Positions 39,515 to 48,356 of a stretch of 64,000 bases of DNA are shown here, piece after piece (the stretch's first letter is position 1; each line of letters opens with the position of its first letter). The stretch is from Bacteroidota bacterium. Lineage in GTDB: Bacteria > Bacteroidota > Bacteroidia > Chitinophagales > LD1. The stretch covers positions 45,235 through 109,234 of the forward strand of contig CANJZE010000014.1 in NCBI GenBank assembly GCA_947479455.1. Direction: 5' to 3'. The position numbers and the translations under genes are program-made. The notes under the pieces were generated by a model. It was given only the letters and a program-made list of their open reading frames with translations. It ran no database searches and was not told the origin of the DNA.

Positions 39515-40755
39515 TCCTTTTGTGATTGGTTAATGAATAGCAAAAGAAATGTGAGGAAAAATCCAGTGCCCATTTGTTCTTCGAGAGTTGCTTCGGTTAA
39601 GAACGAAGAAAAAATGATGAGGTATAAAATTACTGCTAACGAGTTTTTGAAAATTCCGCTTTTGAAAAACGGAAAGAAAAATGCGAAGAGAAAAGCTACC
39701 AACCCAATTACACCGAATGAAGCTAAAACCCAAACCAACTGACTATGCGGTAGTTTGAAATCGTTTATTTCGAGTGTCGGATATTGCTCTTTATAAAAAT
39801 TCTCCATTTCATTTCTTATGTCACCCGCGCCAACACCAAACCAAAAATTTTTCTTCGCTATTTCTAAGCCAACTTTTATAGAAGTGAGCCGCATGCCGTC
39901 AGAAAGATTATTGACACGACCGTTTTTAAATTCCCAACTATCGTAACGCATGTATTCGAGTTTATGTTTTAAACTAGGAACGGTTCGTTGTGCTGTGTAA
40001 GGAATTAAAAAGAGGAGAATCAAAAGCAAAACACCCTTTACAAAATTTCTTTTCCGAAAAATATAACGACATAGCAGAAAAAACAAACCAAGATAAAGTG
40101 CCAGTAAACTGCTGCGGACGGAGAGAATATGAAGGGCGACAAAAGTAAACACCAGTAGAAAAATCTGAATCCACTTTTCGTTTTTACTGAATAATTGTTT
40201 TCCATTTTCGTATAAGTATGCCGTACAGAAAAAAGAAAACGCCAGCATAAGCGTGAACCGAATACGACTATATGGCATGGGAATTCCACCACCTAGGCTA
40301 AATGACTGGGTGATGATTTCGTAATTGAGGAAATACCGGGTAAGCACAGCTATTGCGGCAAGGAACAGAATGACGATGAAGCCATAAAGAATAAGTAGAA
40401 AACAATTCTCCTTTAATTTCTTGAGTGCAGCAAAGGCAATAGGCATAACGAGGTAAGGAAGTTTTATGCGTACCCAGTTTGTCCAGCCAGCTTTATCTTC
40501 GCTGTAAAAACCCGAAACGAAAACGAGCCAAAAGAACAGTGAAATGGCGAGCAAGTCTTTTCTGTGAAAATAATTTTTGAGGGTGCTCCACGGATTTGAA
40601 AAAAGCAATGCGGCAATGAGCATACTTATCATACCTATGCTGACGAGTGCGCGTGAGCAAACAAAGCCTATGAAAAGAGGGAGGCTGCAAATGACTATGA
40701 GCCATTGTAGATTTTCCTCAGTAAAAAATTTTCTCCTCAAAAATTCTTTGCTCAC
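39511..40755 (-). CDS. O-antigen ligase family protein
   Basis: Multi-TM; GVGAGDIRNEMENFYKEQYP...LPHSQLVWVLASFGVIGLVAFL Wzy_C-like region. Confidence 0.8.
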   Translation of the reverse strand: MSKEFLRRKFFTEENLQWLIVICSLPLFIGFVCSRALVSIGMISMLIAALLFSNPWSTLKNYFHRKDLLAISLFFWLVFVSGFYSEDKAGWTNWVRIKLPYLVMPIAFAALKKLKENCFLLILYGFIVILFLAAIAVLTRYFLNYEIITQSFSLGGGIPMPYSRIRFTLMLAFSFFCTAYLYENGKQLFSKNEKWIQIFLLVFTFVALHILSVRSSLLALYLGLFFLLCRYIFRKRNFVKGVLLLILLFLIPYTAQRTVPSLKHKLEYMRYDSWEFKNGRVNNLSDGMRLTSIKVGLEIAKKNFWFGVGAGDIRNEMENFYKEQYPTLEINDFKLPHSQLVWVLASFGVIGLVAFLFAFFFPFFKSGIFKNSLAVILYLIIFSSFLTEATLEEQMGTGFFLTFLLLFINQSQKE

Positions 40756-40805
40756 AATAGGGCTTTGAAAAAGGATTTTAATTTTAAATCGTAAACATAA
40801 AACTC

Positions 40806-41678
40806 TTGCCTAACAAAAATTCCATTACTGATTTTAAAACTTTAGCCCGAACCATTTCATTAGTAGAAAACGAGGCGGACGGTTTTGAGTCAATCTTAGA
40901 GCAACTTCAACCGAACAATATTCCGGTGATTGGCTTCACAGGTCCACCGGGCGCGGGCAAAAGCACGCTCTTAAACGCAGTGATAGGAATTTTATTGGGT
41001 GAAGGAAAAAAAATTGGATTGGTGTTGATTGACCCTTCTTCACCATTTAATCTCGGAGCTTTATTGGGTGACCGCTTGCGCATGAGTGCTCATTTTACCA
41101 ACGAAAATTTGTTTATCCGCTCCTTGGCAACGCGCGGTTCGCTTGGCGGACTGAGCGATAAAATAATTGAAGTGATTGAAGTGATGCGCGCGTTTGCGTT
41201 CGATTATATTTTTATTGAAACGGTAGGTGTGGGTCAAAGCGAAGTGGAAATTGCGGGGTTGGCAGATACCACGGTGGTGGTTTTGGTGCCTGAAGCAGGC
41301 GACAGTGTGCAGGCGATGAAGGCCGGACTGATGGAAATAGCCGATGTGTTTGTGATTAATAAAGCTGACCGTGCCGATGCCGAAGCATTAGCCAATTCGC
41401 TTTTGCATCAATTGCAGATTAACGGCAGAGAAAATATTCCGGTGCTGAAAACAGTAGCTGTAGAATCGAAAGGCGTGAAAGAGTTACTTGAAAAAATTTC
41501 TTCGACAGAAAAAACGGAAGAGAACGCAAAGCGAAGAAAAATACTGCTTGCTGAAAAAGCTCTGCGTGTAATTTCTAAAAACCGAATGAAGAATTTTGAT
41601 GTAGAGAAAATGAAAGCTGAATTAAATGAACAGAAAGACAACTTCAATCTCTATTGCTTCGTGAAAAAATTTCTTTAA
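40806..41678 (+). CDS. meaB: Methylmalonyl-CoA mutase-associated GTPase MeaB
   Basis: VIGFTGPPGAGKSTLLNAV; DPSSPF; LGDRLRM; FIETVGVGQSEVEIA; VINKADRADA; TTG start. Confidence 0.92.
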   Translation: MPNKNSITDFKTLARTISLVENEADGFESILEQLQPNNIPVIGFTGPPGAGKSTLLNAVIGILLGEGKKIGLVLIDPSSPFNLGALLGDRLRMSAHFTNENLFIRSLATRGSLGGLSDKIIEVIEVMRAFAFDYIFIETVGVGQSEVEIAGLADTTVVVLVPEAGDSVQAMKAGLMEIADVFVINKADRADAEALANSLLHQLQINGRENIPVLKTVAVESKGVKELLEKISSTEKTEENAKRRKILLAEKALRVISKNRMKNFDVEKMKAELNEQKDNFNLYCFVKKFL

Positions 41679-41686
41679 TCACGAAA

Positions 41687-42715
41687 ATGATTCATCAGTT
41701 ATCTATAGACGAATTCCTCAATCAATCCAAAGAACACCTCACTCTCGATGTTCGCAGCGAAGGCGAGTATCAATACGGACATATACTACACGCCACGAAT
41801 TTGTCTTTGTTTAATAATGAAGAACGAAAAATTGTGGGCACTGCTTATAAGCAACAAGGCAGAAACGAAGCCATACTCATTGGACTTGATTTGGTTGGCA
41901 AAAAAATGGCAGACTTTATTCGATTCGTTCAACCTCTCGTTAAAGAGAATAAAGTGTTTGTGCATTGCTGGAGAGGTGGTATGCGAAGCGGCAGCATGGC
42001 ATGGCTTCTGAATCTTTTTGGTTACGAAGTTTTTGTGTTGAATGGCGGATACAAAGCCTACCGCCATCATGTGCTGAATGTTATCAGCACAAAATTTTCG
42101 TACATCATTATCGGAGGCAAAACCGGAAGTGGAAAAACCTCTGTGTTGCACGAGTTGAAAAAAAATGATGAACAGGTGATTGACCTTGAAGGCTTAGCCA
42201 ACCATAAAGGTTCCGCCTTTGGTGCTTTGGGGCAAGCCCCACAACCTTCTACCGAGCATTTCGAAAATTTGCTGGCAGAAGAATTGAAGTCCTTCGACAA
42301 TAGGAAAAGAGTTTGGTTGGAAGATGAAAGCCGAAGTGTTGGAAAAGTTTTTCTCGATTTAAATTTCTGGAACAACCTTACACAAGCACCTGTGCTGGTG
42401 ATTGATTTACCCCTCCCACTTCGAGTAAAAAAATTAGTGGGTGACTATGGAATCTTTTCACCCGATGATTTAAAAAAATCTTTCGAACAAATTGTTCGAA
42501 GGTTGGGAACCGAGCAATACAAAAATGCTTTGGTGGCTTTGGAGCAAAAGGATTTTGAAACGGCTGCAAGCATTGCCCTTTATTATTACGATAGAGCTTA
42601 CGAAAAAGGAATTGCAATGAAAGAAACAAAGGAGGTGAAACGAATGGCTTTTGAAAATGATGATTACGGTGCAATTGCAAAGAGCCTGATTAATGATGCA
42701 ATTGCGAAACCCTGA
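41687..42715 (+). CDS. mnmH: tRNA 2-selenouridine synthase (MnmH/SelU/YbbB)
   Basis: Rhodanese-like domain DVRSEGEYQYGHI...VHCWRGGMRSGSMAWLL then P-loop IIGGKTGSGKTSVLHEL. Confidence 0.9.
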   Translation: MIHQLSIDEFLNQSKEHLTLDVRSEGEYQYGHILHATNLSLFNNEERKIVGTAYKQQGRNEAILIGLDLVGKKMADFIRFVQPLVKENKVFVHCWRGGMRSGSMAWLLNLFGYEVFVLNGGYKAYRHHVLNVISTKFSYIIIGGKTGSGKTSVLHELKKNDEQVIDLEGLANHKGSAFGALGQAPQPSTEHFENLLAEELKSFDNRKRVWLEDESRSVGKVFLDLNFWNNLTQAPVLVIDLPLPLRVKKLVGDYGIFSPDDLKKSFEQIVRRLGTEQYKNALVALEQKDFETAASIALYYYDRAYEKGIAMKETKEVKRMAFENDDYGAIAKSLINDAIAKP

Positions 42716-42752
42716 TTCTTTTTGCTGATATAAAACCCGCACCATTACAATC

Positions 42753-42768
42753 ACAATGCACGCATTGT
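42753..42768. repeat. Perfect palindrome ACAATGC-AC-GCATTGT
   Basis: Read directly; lies in the gap upstream of the 42835 gene. Confidence 0.7.
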
Positions 42769-42834
42769 AAGTAAAGACCCGTTATCAGCAACAGCGTTTT
42801 CACATGTGGCGTAAAAGAATGAAAACGCACAAAC

Positions 42835-43218
42835 ATGAAAAACATCATTACAACTATCGCTACCTTACTTACTGCCGGATTCAGCTTTGCTCACGCACCT
42901 TTTATAACTACTAACAGCACTTATCAGTCGCCAGACGACAAAGTGGCTATGGATATTCAACGAGGAAAAGGCAATGTGCAATTGCATATTCAATTGGCAG
43001 AAGCAAGCCAGTACGATCAACTAATCATTGAAAGAAGTACCGATGCGCTGAATTATTTTGCCAGTTGCAAACAACTTTCCGCTTCGCAAATCAAGGGCGA
43101 TAATGTTCAGGTAGACAAATATTCTACTTCGAAAGATGTTTACTATCGTGTAAAAACAATAAGTAAAGACGGTGTAGTTCGCGCTTACCCGGCTATATTA
43201 CTTTCTGCCATAAAATGA
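42835..43218 (+). CDS. Small exported protein, unknown function
   Basis: Signal peptide MKNIITTIATLLTAGFSFAHA; 127 aa. Confidence 0.65.
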   Translation: MKNIITTIATLLTAGFSFAHAPFITTNSTYQSPDDKVAMDIQRGKGNVQLHIQLAEASQYDQLIIERSTDALNYFASCKQLSASQIKGDNVQVDKYSTSKDVYYRVKTISKDGVVRAYPAILLSAIK

Positions 43219-43242
43219 GAAAATGTTTTTTGTATAAACCCA

Positions 43243-43273
43243 AAAGGCAGCCTTGTATGGCTGCTTGTTTTTT
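43243..43273 (+). terminator. Intrinsic terminator
   Basis: AAGGCAGCC-TTGTAT-GGCTGCTT-GTTTTTTG. Confidence 0.7.
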
Positions 43274-43344
43274 GTACTCTTTATACAAATGTGAGATTTG
43301 TTAATCAATTCAATTCTTTTACTTTAGCCGCAATAACTACCACC

Positions 43345-43743
43345 GTGAAATCAATCAAATTCGCTTCCAAGCCCGAGAATATTTCTATTGTTGAAAAATT
43401 TATTGATGAACTTAAAAGCGAAGTCAATATAGGAGATGAAGTGTTTGGAAATATTCTTATCTCCCTAACCGAAGGCGCTAACAACGCTATGATTCACGGA
43501 AATAAATGCGATGAAAAGAAGGATGTAGAAATATCTTGGAGTGTTGATGATCGTGGAAAAAACTTGACGTTTATTATCAAAGACCAAGGTCCAGGTTTTG
43601 ATTATAGCCATTTGCCAGACCCTACTGCTCCTGAAAATTTGGAGAAAACTCACGGTCGTGGAGTGTTCTTAATGATGCAACTTGCCGACATGATTGTGTT
43701 CAGCGACAAAGGCGCTACCGTTGAAATGAGTTTCAAAATTTAA
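43345..43743 (+). CDS. Anti-sigma-factor-type ATP-binding protein (RsbW-like HATPase)
   Basis: FGNILISLTEGANNAMIHGNKCDEKKDVEISW...KDQGPGFDYSHLPDPT...THGRGVFLMMQLAD. Start probably GTG 43345 (VKSIKFAS); the track start is 43291. Confidence 0.85.
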   Translation: MKSIKFASKPENISIVEKFIDELKSEVNIGDEVFGNILISLTEGANNAMIHGNKCDEKKDVEISWSVDDRGKNLTFIIKDQGPGFDYSHLPDPTAPENLEKTHGRGVFLMMQLADMIVFSDKGATVEMSFKI

Positions 43744-43764
43744 TTTTTTAGTTCAAGTAAGAAT

Positions 43765-45423
43765 TTACTTGTGTGCTGTAAGTAGCTCTGAATATTCGGT
43801 GGGGTTACCTATGATTTCAATTGCCTTTGCTACTTCTGCATCGTTTTGATAGCTCTTCTTCACCTTACCATAAGCGTAATAATACCTACCGGCAATTTCA
43901 TTTTCAAGAACGGTAACTATTTCTTTTTTGTTCTTGATAATGTCCTGCTCTTTATCGTGGTCTAATTTTTTTGCAATGGCATCGTAGTGAATTTTCACGG
44001 CATCAAAATATTTTTCTTCGGTAGCTGCTTCTTTCAATGTAGCAAGTTTATCCTCGCTTTCTGTTTTGTAACTGCAATCTTTGGTTTTTACATACGCTAC
44101 AAAATTGTTGAAGTCTTCCTCAGTTAGTTTAAAAACTGCAGCATCGGGAATAGTGTCATGCGTAAGTCTGTAATCGGAACAAAAATCGAACATGTAGTGA
44201 CGCAGAAAAAGTGTCTCCGCTAGTTTGGTATGTTCTACTTTAGTAAGTTTTACATCGGGGTCAATTCCACCGCCATCCCAAACTTCTCTGCCGCCTTTTG
44301 TTTTAAAAGCCACTTTTAATGAATCAGGAATACGCTTCACACTTCCATCTGCATTTTTCTCGGCATAATTCAACGCCTGAATGCATCTTCCTGAAGGTAT
44401 ATAGTATTTAGCGGTAGTTACTTTGAGTACGGTGTTATACGAAAGTGGTTTTGTCACCTGCACCAATCCTTTTCCATACGTGCGCTGACCAACTACTACC
44501 GCACGGTCGTAATCCTGCATGGTTCCTGAAACAATTTCAGAAGCTGAGGCACTGGAAGAGTTGGTGATAATCACCAACGGAATCTTTGTATCGCTCGGGT
44601 CGTTGAGTGTTTTGAATGAATTGTTCCACTCATCTACCTTTCCTTTGGTAGTTACCACCAATTGATTTTTTTCTACAAACACGTTTACAATATTTACTGC
44701 TTCGTTGAGCAAACCACCCGGGTTGCCGCGCAAATCAAGCACTATACCTTTCATGTTTGGGTTGATGCGCTTTAAACTATCGAAAGCATCTTTTACATCC
44801 TTACCCGCATTCTCATTAAATATTTTGAGCTTTATGCAGCCTACTTCAGGAGTAATCATGCCGTAGAACGGAACGCTGTTCTCCTGAATTTCCTCACGGG
44901 CAATGTTGAACGAAAGCGGTTTTGAATCGAGCGATGAAGTTCTGCGCTCAACGGTTAATGCAATTCGCGATTTTGGCTCTCCAACTAAAATTTTGTCAAC
45001 GTCATCTTTCTTTTTGTCTTTGGTGGAAACTCCGCTGATAGTTTTAATAAGATCTCCTACTTTTAAACCACTTAAATCGGCAGGTTGATTTTGTGTGACC
45101 GAAATAATAACCGGATAGCCGTTCATCATTTCAATTTCAATTCCTAAACCTCCGAACTTTCCACCCTGTTGAATTTTGGCTGTTTCTACTTGTGAGCCGG
45201 AAAAATAATTAGTGAAAGGATCGAGGGTTTTGAGCATACCGTCTATGCAACTGCGCATGAGTTTCGATGGCTCTACATCATCTACGTAGTAAGTATTCAC
45301 CTCTTTATACAAAGCCGAAAAAACATCAATGTTTTTCGAAATCTCGAAATACTCATCGGCAAACGACATGGTGCCGATAGCGAGAACAACTACAACCAAA
45401 ATTTTTATGAGCTTGCTCTTCAT
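43765..45423 (-). CDS. S41 family C-terminal processing peptidase
   Basis: PDZ plus KGIVLDLRGNPGGLLNEAVNIVNVFV; SSASASEIVSGTMQDYDRAVVVGQRTYGKGLVQ. Confidence 0.92.
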   Translation of the reverse strand: MKSKLIKILVVVVLAIGTMSFADEYFEISKNIDVFSALYKEVNTYYVDDVEPSKLMRSCIDGMLKTLDPFTNYFSGSQVETAKIQQGGKFGGLGIEIEMMNGYPVIISVTQNQPADLSGLKVGDLIKTISGVSTKDKKKDDVDKILVGEPKSRIALTVERRTSSLDSKPLSFNIAREEIQENSVPFYGMITPEVGCIKLKIFNENAGKDVKDAFDSLKRINPNMKGIVLDLRGNPGGLLNEAVNIVNVFVEKNQLVVTTKGKVDEWNNSFKTLNDPSDTKIPLVIITNSSSASASEIVSGTMQDYDRAVVVGQRTYGKGLVQVTKPLSYNTVLKVTTAKYYIPSGRCIQALNYAEKNADGSVKRIPDSLKVAFKTKGGREVWDGGGIDPDVKLTKVEHTKLAETLFLRHYMFDFCSDYRLTHDTIPDAAVFKLTEEDFNNFVAYVKTKDCSYKTESEDKLATLKEAATEEKYFDAVKIHYDAIAKKLDHDKEQDIIKNKKEIVTVLENEIAGRYYYAYGKVKKSYQNDAEVAKAIEIIGNPTEYSELLTAHK

Positions 45424-45426
45424 TTG

Positions 45427-45458
45427 TATTCAAAGTCCCCTTTAGGGGATTTAGGGGT
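45427..45458. repeat. CCCCTTTAGGGGATTTAGGGG intergenic repeat
   Basis: AAGTCCCCTTTAGGGGATTTAGGGGTTTA fills most of the gap between the two S41 genes. Confidence 0.75.
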
Positions 45459-47132
45459 TTACTTCTTCGCTAAAATTTCTTTCATCTTCTTTTCATCCTT
45501 AATCACCTCAATGGCTTTTTTCAATTCGTTATCGCTTTTGAAAGATGCTTCGGTTCTACCGGTGTTCAGATAATAACGGTCGGTAATTTCTTCTTCGAGC
45601 ATACTTTTGATTTGTGGTTTTTCTTTTTGCAAATCAAGTTGCTTATCGTGCATCATCGTTTTCTTCATCGCCTCAAAATCATCTTTGATAGCATCGTAGT
45701 ATTTATCCTTTTCAGTTGCGAGTTTCAATTCTTCCAAAACTTTTTCGCTTTTGGTTGAATAGTCGTAATCTTTCTTCGTAACCCAGTTTACAAAGTCGGC
45801 ATAGTCAGCATCGGTTAATGTAAATGTGCGTGCATCACCAATTTTTTCATGCTTGGCGCGATACTCGTTGGCGTAATCAAACAGATAGCTTTTGGTAAGC
45901 AGACTGATAGTGATGTTCGACAGCTTTTCAGGCTCGGTGGGAATGTCGGGGTCAATACCTCCGCCATCATAAACAGTGCGCGCGCTGTACTTTGTTTTGA
46001 ATGCCACCTTCAACGAATCAGGAACACGCTTCACACTTCCGTCTTCATTACGCTCGGCATAATTGATTGCCTGAATACATCTTCCCGAAGGGATATAATA
46101 TTTTGCAGTAGTCACTTTCAGTTTAGCGTTGAACGGAAGCGAGCGCGTGCTTTGCACCAAACCTTTACCGAAAGTTTTTTGACCCACGATAACCGCGCGG
46201 TCTAAATCCTGTAACGAGCCCGAAACAATTTCAGCTGCAGAAGCAGAGCCGCCATCGGCTAAAACCACTACCGGAATTTTTAAATCAACGGGGTCGTTGA
46301 TGGTAGGGAACGATTTATTCCACTCTTCCATTTTGCCCTTGGTAGAAACTATTTCCAGATTCTTCTCTACAAAAACATTGGCTACGTTAATGGCTTCGTT
46401 GAGCAAGCCACCGGGGTTGCCTCTCAAATCAAAAATCAAACCTTTCAGTTTTCCTTTTGCTTCTAATGTTTGCAAAGCATTTTTTACTTCAGCACCAGCG
46501 CGCTCCGTAAAACTGCTAAGGCGTATAAAACCAATTTTATCATCCACCATTCCGAAATACGGAACGTTCTTCACTTTAATTTCTTCGCGCGTCATCTTCA
46601 CGCTCATGTCGGCTTCGCTTCCATCGGCCTGTAAGCGTTTGAACTTTACATTCACATCAGTTCCCGGTTTACCTTTTAGCATAGCACTTACCTGATCGGT
46701 TTTATAATTCTTCGCGCTCTTGCCATCTACTTCAATAATTTTATCGCCAGCGCGCAAACCTGCTTTTGCTGCAGGGAAACCTTCATACGGTTCGGTCACC
46801 ATTACCCATTCGCCACGAACGCCTATCACTGCACCAATGCCGCCATATTTGCCAGTGGTTTGCATGCGGTAGTCGTCCATGTCTTCTTCAGGAATATAAT
46901 CGGTGTAAGGGTCTAAGCCATCGAGCATTTGAGTAATGCCCGCGTGCATCAGCTTTTCGGGATTGAGCGTATCTACGTAATACGTGTTCAGCTCTTTGTA
47001 AAGCGTGGTGAAGATGTCGAGGTTCTTGGTTATTTCGAAGTAACTTGGGGTATTGGTGAATGCAATTCCTGCAAAGGCAACAAGCGCAATAATTGCGATA
47101 ACAAAATATTTTCTGATTGATTTCATCTGCAT
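45459..47132 (-). CDS. S41 family C-terminal processing peptidase (paralogue)
   Basis: LKGLIFDLRGNPGGLLNEAINVANVFV; GSASAAEIVSGSLQDLDRAVIVGQKTFGKGLVQ; start near MQMKSIRKYF, not the track start 47228. Confidence 0.92.
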   Translation of the reverse strand: MQMKSIRKYFVIAIIALVAFAGIAFTNTPSYFEITKNLDIFTTLYKELNTYYVDTLNPEKLMHAGITQMLDGLDPYTDYIPEEDMDDYRMQTTGKYGGIGAVIGVRGEWVMVTEPYEGFPAAKAGLRAGDKIIEVDGKSAKNYKTDQVSAMLKGKPGTDVNVKFKRLQADGSEADMSVKMTREEIKVKNVPYFGMVDDKIGFIRLSSFTERAGAEVKNALQTLEAKGKLKGLIFDLRGNPGGLLNEAINVANVFVEKNLEIVSTKGKMEEWNKSFPTINDPVDLKIPVVVLADGGSASAAEIVSGSLQDLDRAVIVGQKTFGKGLVQSTRSLPFNAKLKVTTAKYYIPSGRCIQAINYAERNEDGSVKRVPDSLKVAFKTKYSARTVYDGGGIDPDIPTEPEKLSNITISLLTKSYLFDYANEYRAKHEKIGDARTFTLTDADYADFVNWVTKKDYDYSTKSEKVLEELKLATEKDKYYDAIKDDFEAMKKTMMHDKQLDLQKEKPQIKSMLEEEITDRYYLNTGRTEASFKSDNELKKAIEVIKDEKKMKEILAKK

Positions 47133-47341
47133 AAAATAAAAGGACGAGAGCGAGGGACGAGTAAATACATCCCGATATTTCGTTTCAGTTCTCTTCCGTG
47201 GTAAACATAAATTTAAACGCCAACACATTTAAATTGTTGCTGACGTTGAATTGTGATTTATAAACTTTTAAGACAGTGAGGAAATTTGAGAATTCGAGAA
47301 TTCGGAAATTTGAAAATGTAGCAGCCAATACAAAAACAAAT

Positions 47342-47566
47342 TCACGGCACGGGGTCGTAGCCGTGACCGCCCCAGGGGTGGCAGCTCGAAATTCTTTTAA
47401 TGGTTAACCAGCCGCCTTTGAAAGGACCGTGTTTTTTTATTGCCTGCACACCATAGTCAGAACAGGTGGGTGAGTATCGACAACTGGGAGCGAGTAATGG
47501 CGAAATGAAAAACTTATATGCCTTAATGAGCAGAATGAAAACGAAGGAAAAGAATTTTGAAATCAT
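47342..47566 (-). CDS. yidD: Membrane protein insertion efficiency factor YidD
   Basis: [62 protein letters not shown]. Confidence 0.95.
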   Translation of the reverse strand: MISKFFSFVFILLIKAYKFFISPLLAPSCRYSPTCSDYGVQAIKKHGPFKGGWLTIKRISSCHPWGGHGYDPVP

Positions 47567-48066
47567 GCGATGGAGATTCGGTTCATGCAATGAACAATAG
47601 CTTTGGTGGTAGCTTCATAAGTTGGCAGTGCCTTGCCTTTGTAGACGAACATAACCGCGAGTTGTTTTTGCCGCGCGGCTAATTTTTCGTAGAAAGGCAG
47701 TTTGTTCAAACGATAGGCTTCGCGCATTAAGCGCTTAACGCGGTTGCGGTCAACGGCATGTTTAAAGTTTCGTTTGGGTACCGAGAAACCCGCCTGCGCG
47801 GGGTAGAAGGTGCGCAGGGGCTGCACCAAATAAACAAGGGTAAATCCGTTAGTGGAAACAGATTTACCCTCTTTAAAAAGTTGTTCAATCAGTTTTTTGC
47901 TTTTGAGTTTTTCTTCTGCGGCAAAGGTGAATTTACCCTGCAGTTGAGCACTGTCAAAACCGGCAAACGATTTAGCAGCGGAAGTACTATTTAAGTCGCT
48001 TCTCGTCTGAAACCGTAAGTTTCTTTCTGCCTCTGGCTCTTCTGCGTGCAAGAACTTTTCTTCCAT
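47563..48066 (-). CDS. rnpA: Ribonuclease P protein component, with N-terminal extension
   Basis: [19 protein letters not shown]...[31 protein letters not shown] signature. Confidence 0.9.
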   Translation of the reverse strand: MEEKFLHAEEPEAERNLRFQTRSDLNSTSAAKSFAGFDSAQLQGKFTFAAEEKLKSKKLIEQLFKEGKSVSTNGFTLVYLVQPLRTFYPAQAGFSVPKRNFKHAVDRNRVKRLMREAYRLNKLPFYEKLAARQKQLAVMFVYKGKALPTYEATTKAIVHCMNRISIA

Positions 48067-48262
48067 TTTTTGTGCTCATTCTTTCTCTAAAGCCGTGTTT
48101 GTTTGCTCTCTTTCTGCGGCTTGGCTGGAATGTCCGTTTCATATTTTATTGGTATTTAAAATTATCCCTTTTCTACAAAAGGACGGCAAAAATAAAAACT
48201 CTTTCAACTTATCAAAGGAGATGGAGAGATTAGGCGAGAGAGAGGGGAGGAATTTGGAGCTA

Positions 48263-48285
48263 AACCGAAGTCACAGACTTCGGTT
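48263..48285. terminator. Hairpin AACCGAAGTC-ACA-GACTTCGGTT
   Basis: Perfect 10-bp stem with a 3-nt loop. Confidence 0.6.
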
Positions 48286-48293
48286 TATTTAAA

Positions 48294-48324
48294 GTTCCAA
48301 GTCATCCAGCGGAAGACTTGGAAC
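48294..48324. repeat. Hairpin GTTCCAAGTC-N11-GACTTGGAAC
   Basis: Perfect 10-bp stem 9 nt from the previous hairpin. Confidence 0.65.
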
Positions 48325-48356
48325 AGCGGGGAGATTAAGGGAGAGAACTATGCTTT

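Noticed and set aside
38750-40755. GT2 and O-antigen ligase as part of a surface polysaccharide island
   Set aside because: Only two genes with metabolic neighbours; no cluster visible.
41687-42715. Orphan mnmH/SelU without SelD as a novel system
   Set aside because: SelD could be elsewhere in the genome and MnmH also has geranylation activity; ordinary without more data.
46297-46695. Long antisense ORF (132 aa) within the S41 gene
   Set aside because: Shadow ORF opposite a well-supported coding sequence; no recognisable domain. Same judgement for 29796-30140, 36637-37071, 41786-42151, 50379-50816 and 51348-51734.
43765-47132. Two tandem S41 peptidases as a novel system
   Set aside because: The paralogues look like ordinary C-terminal processing peptidases; I recall rnpA-yidD-S41 adjacency in this group.
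48095-48292. 65-aa ORF between the beta-propeller gene and rnpA
   Set aside because: Runs through the hairpin region and lacks a convincing start context or homology signal.
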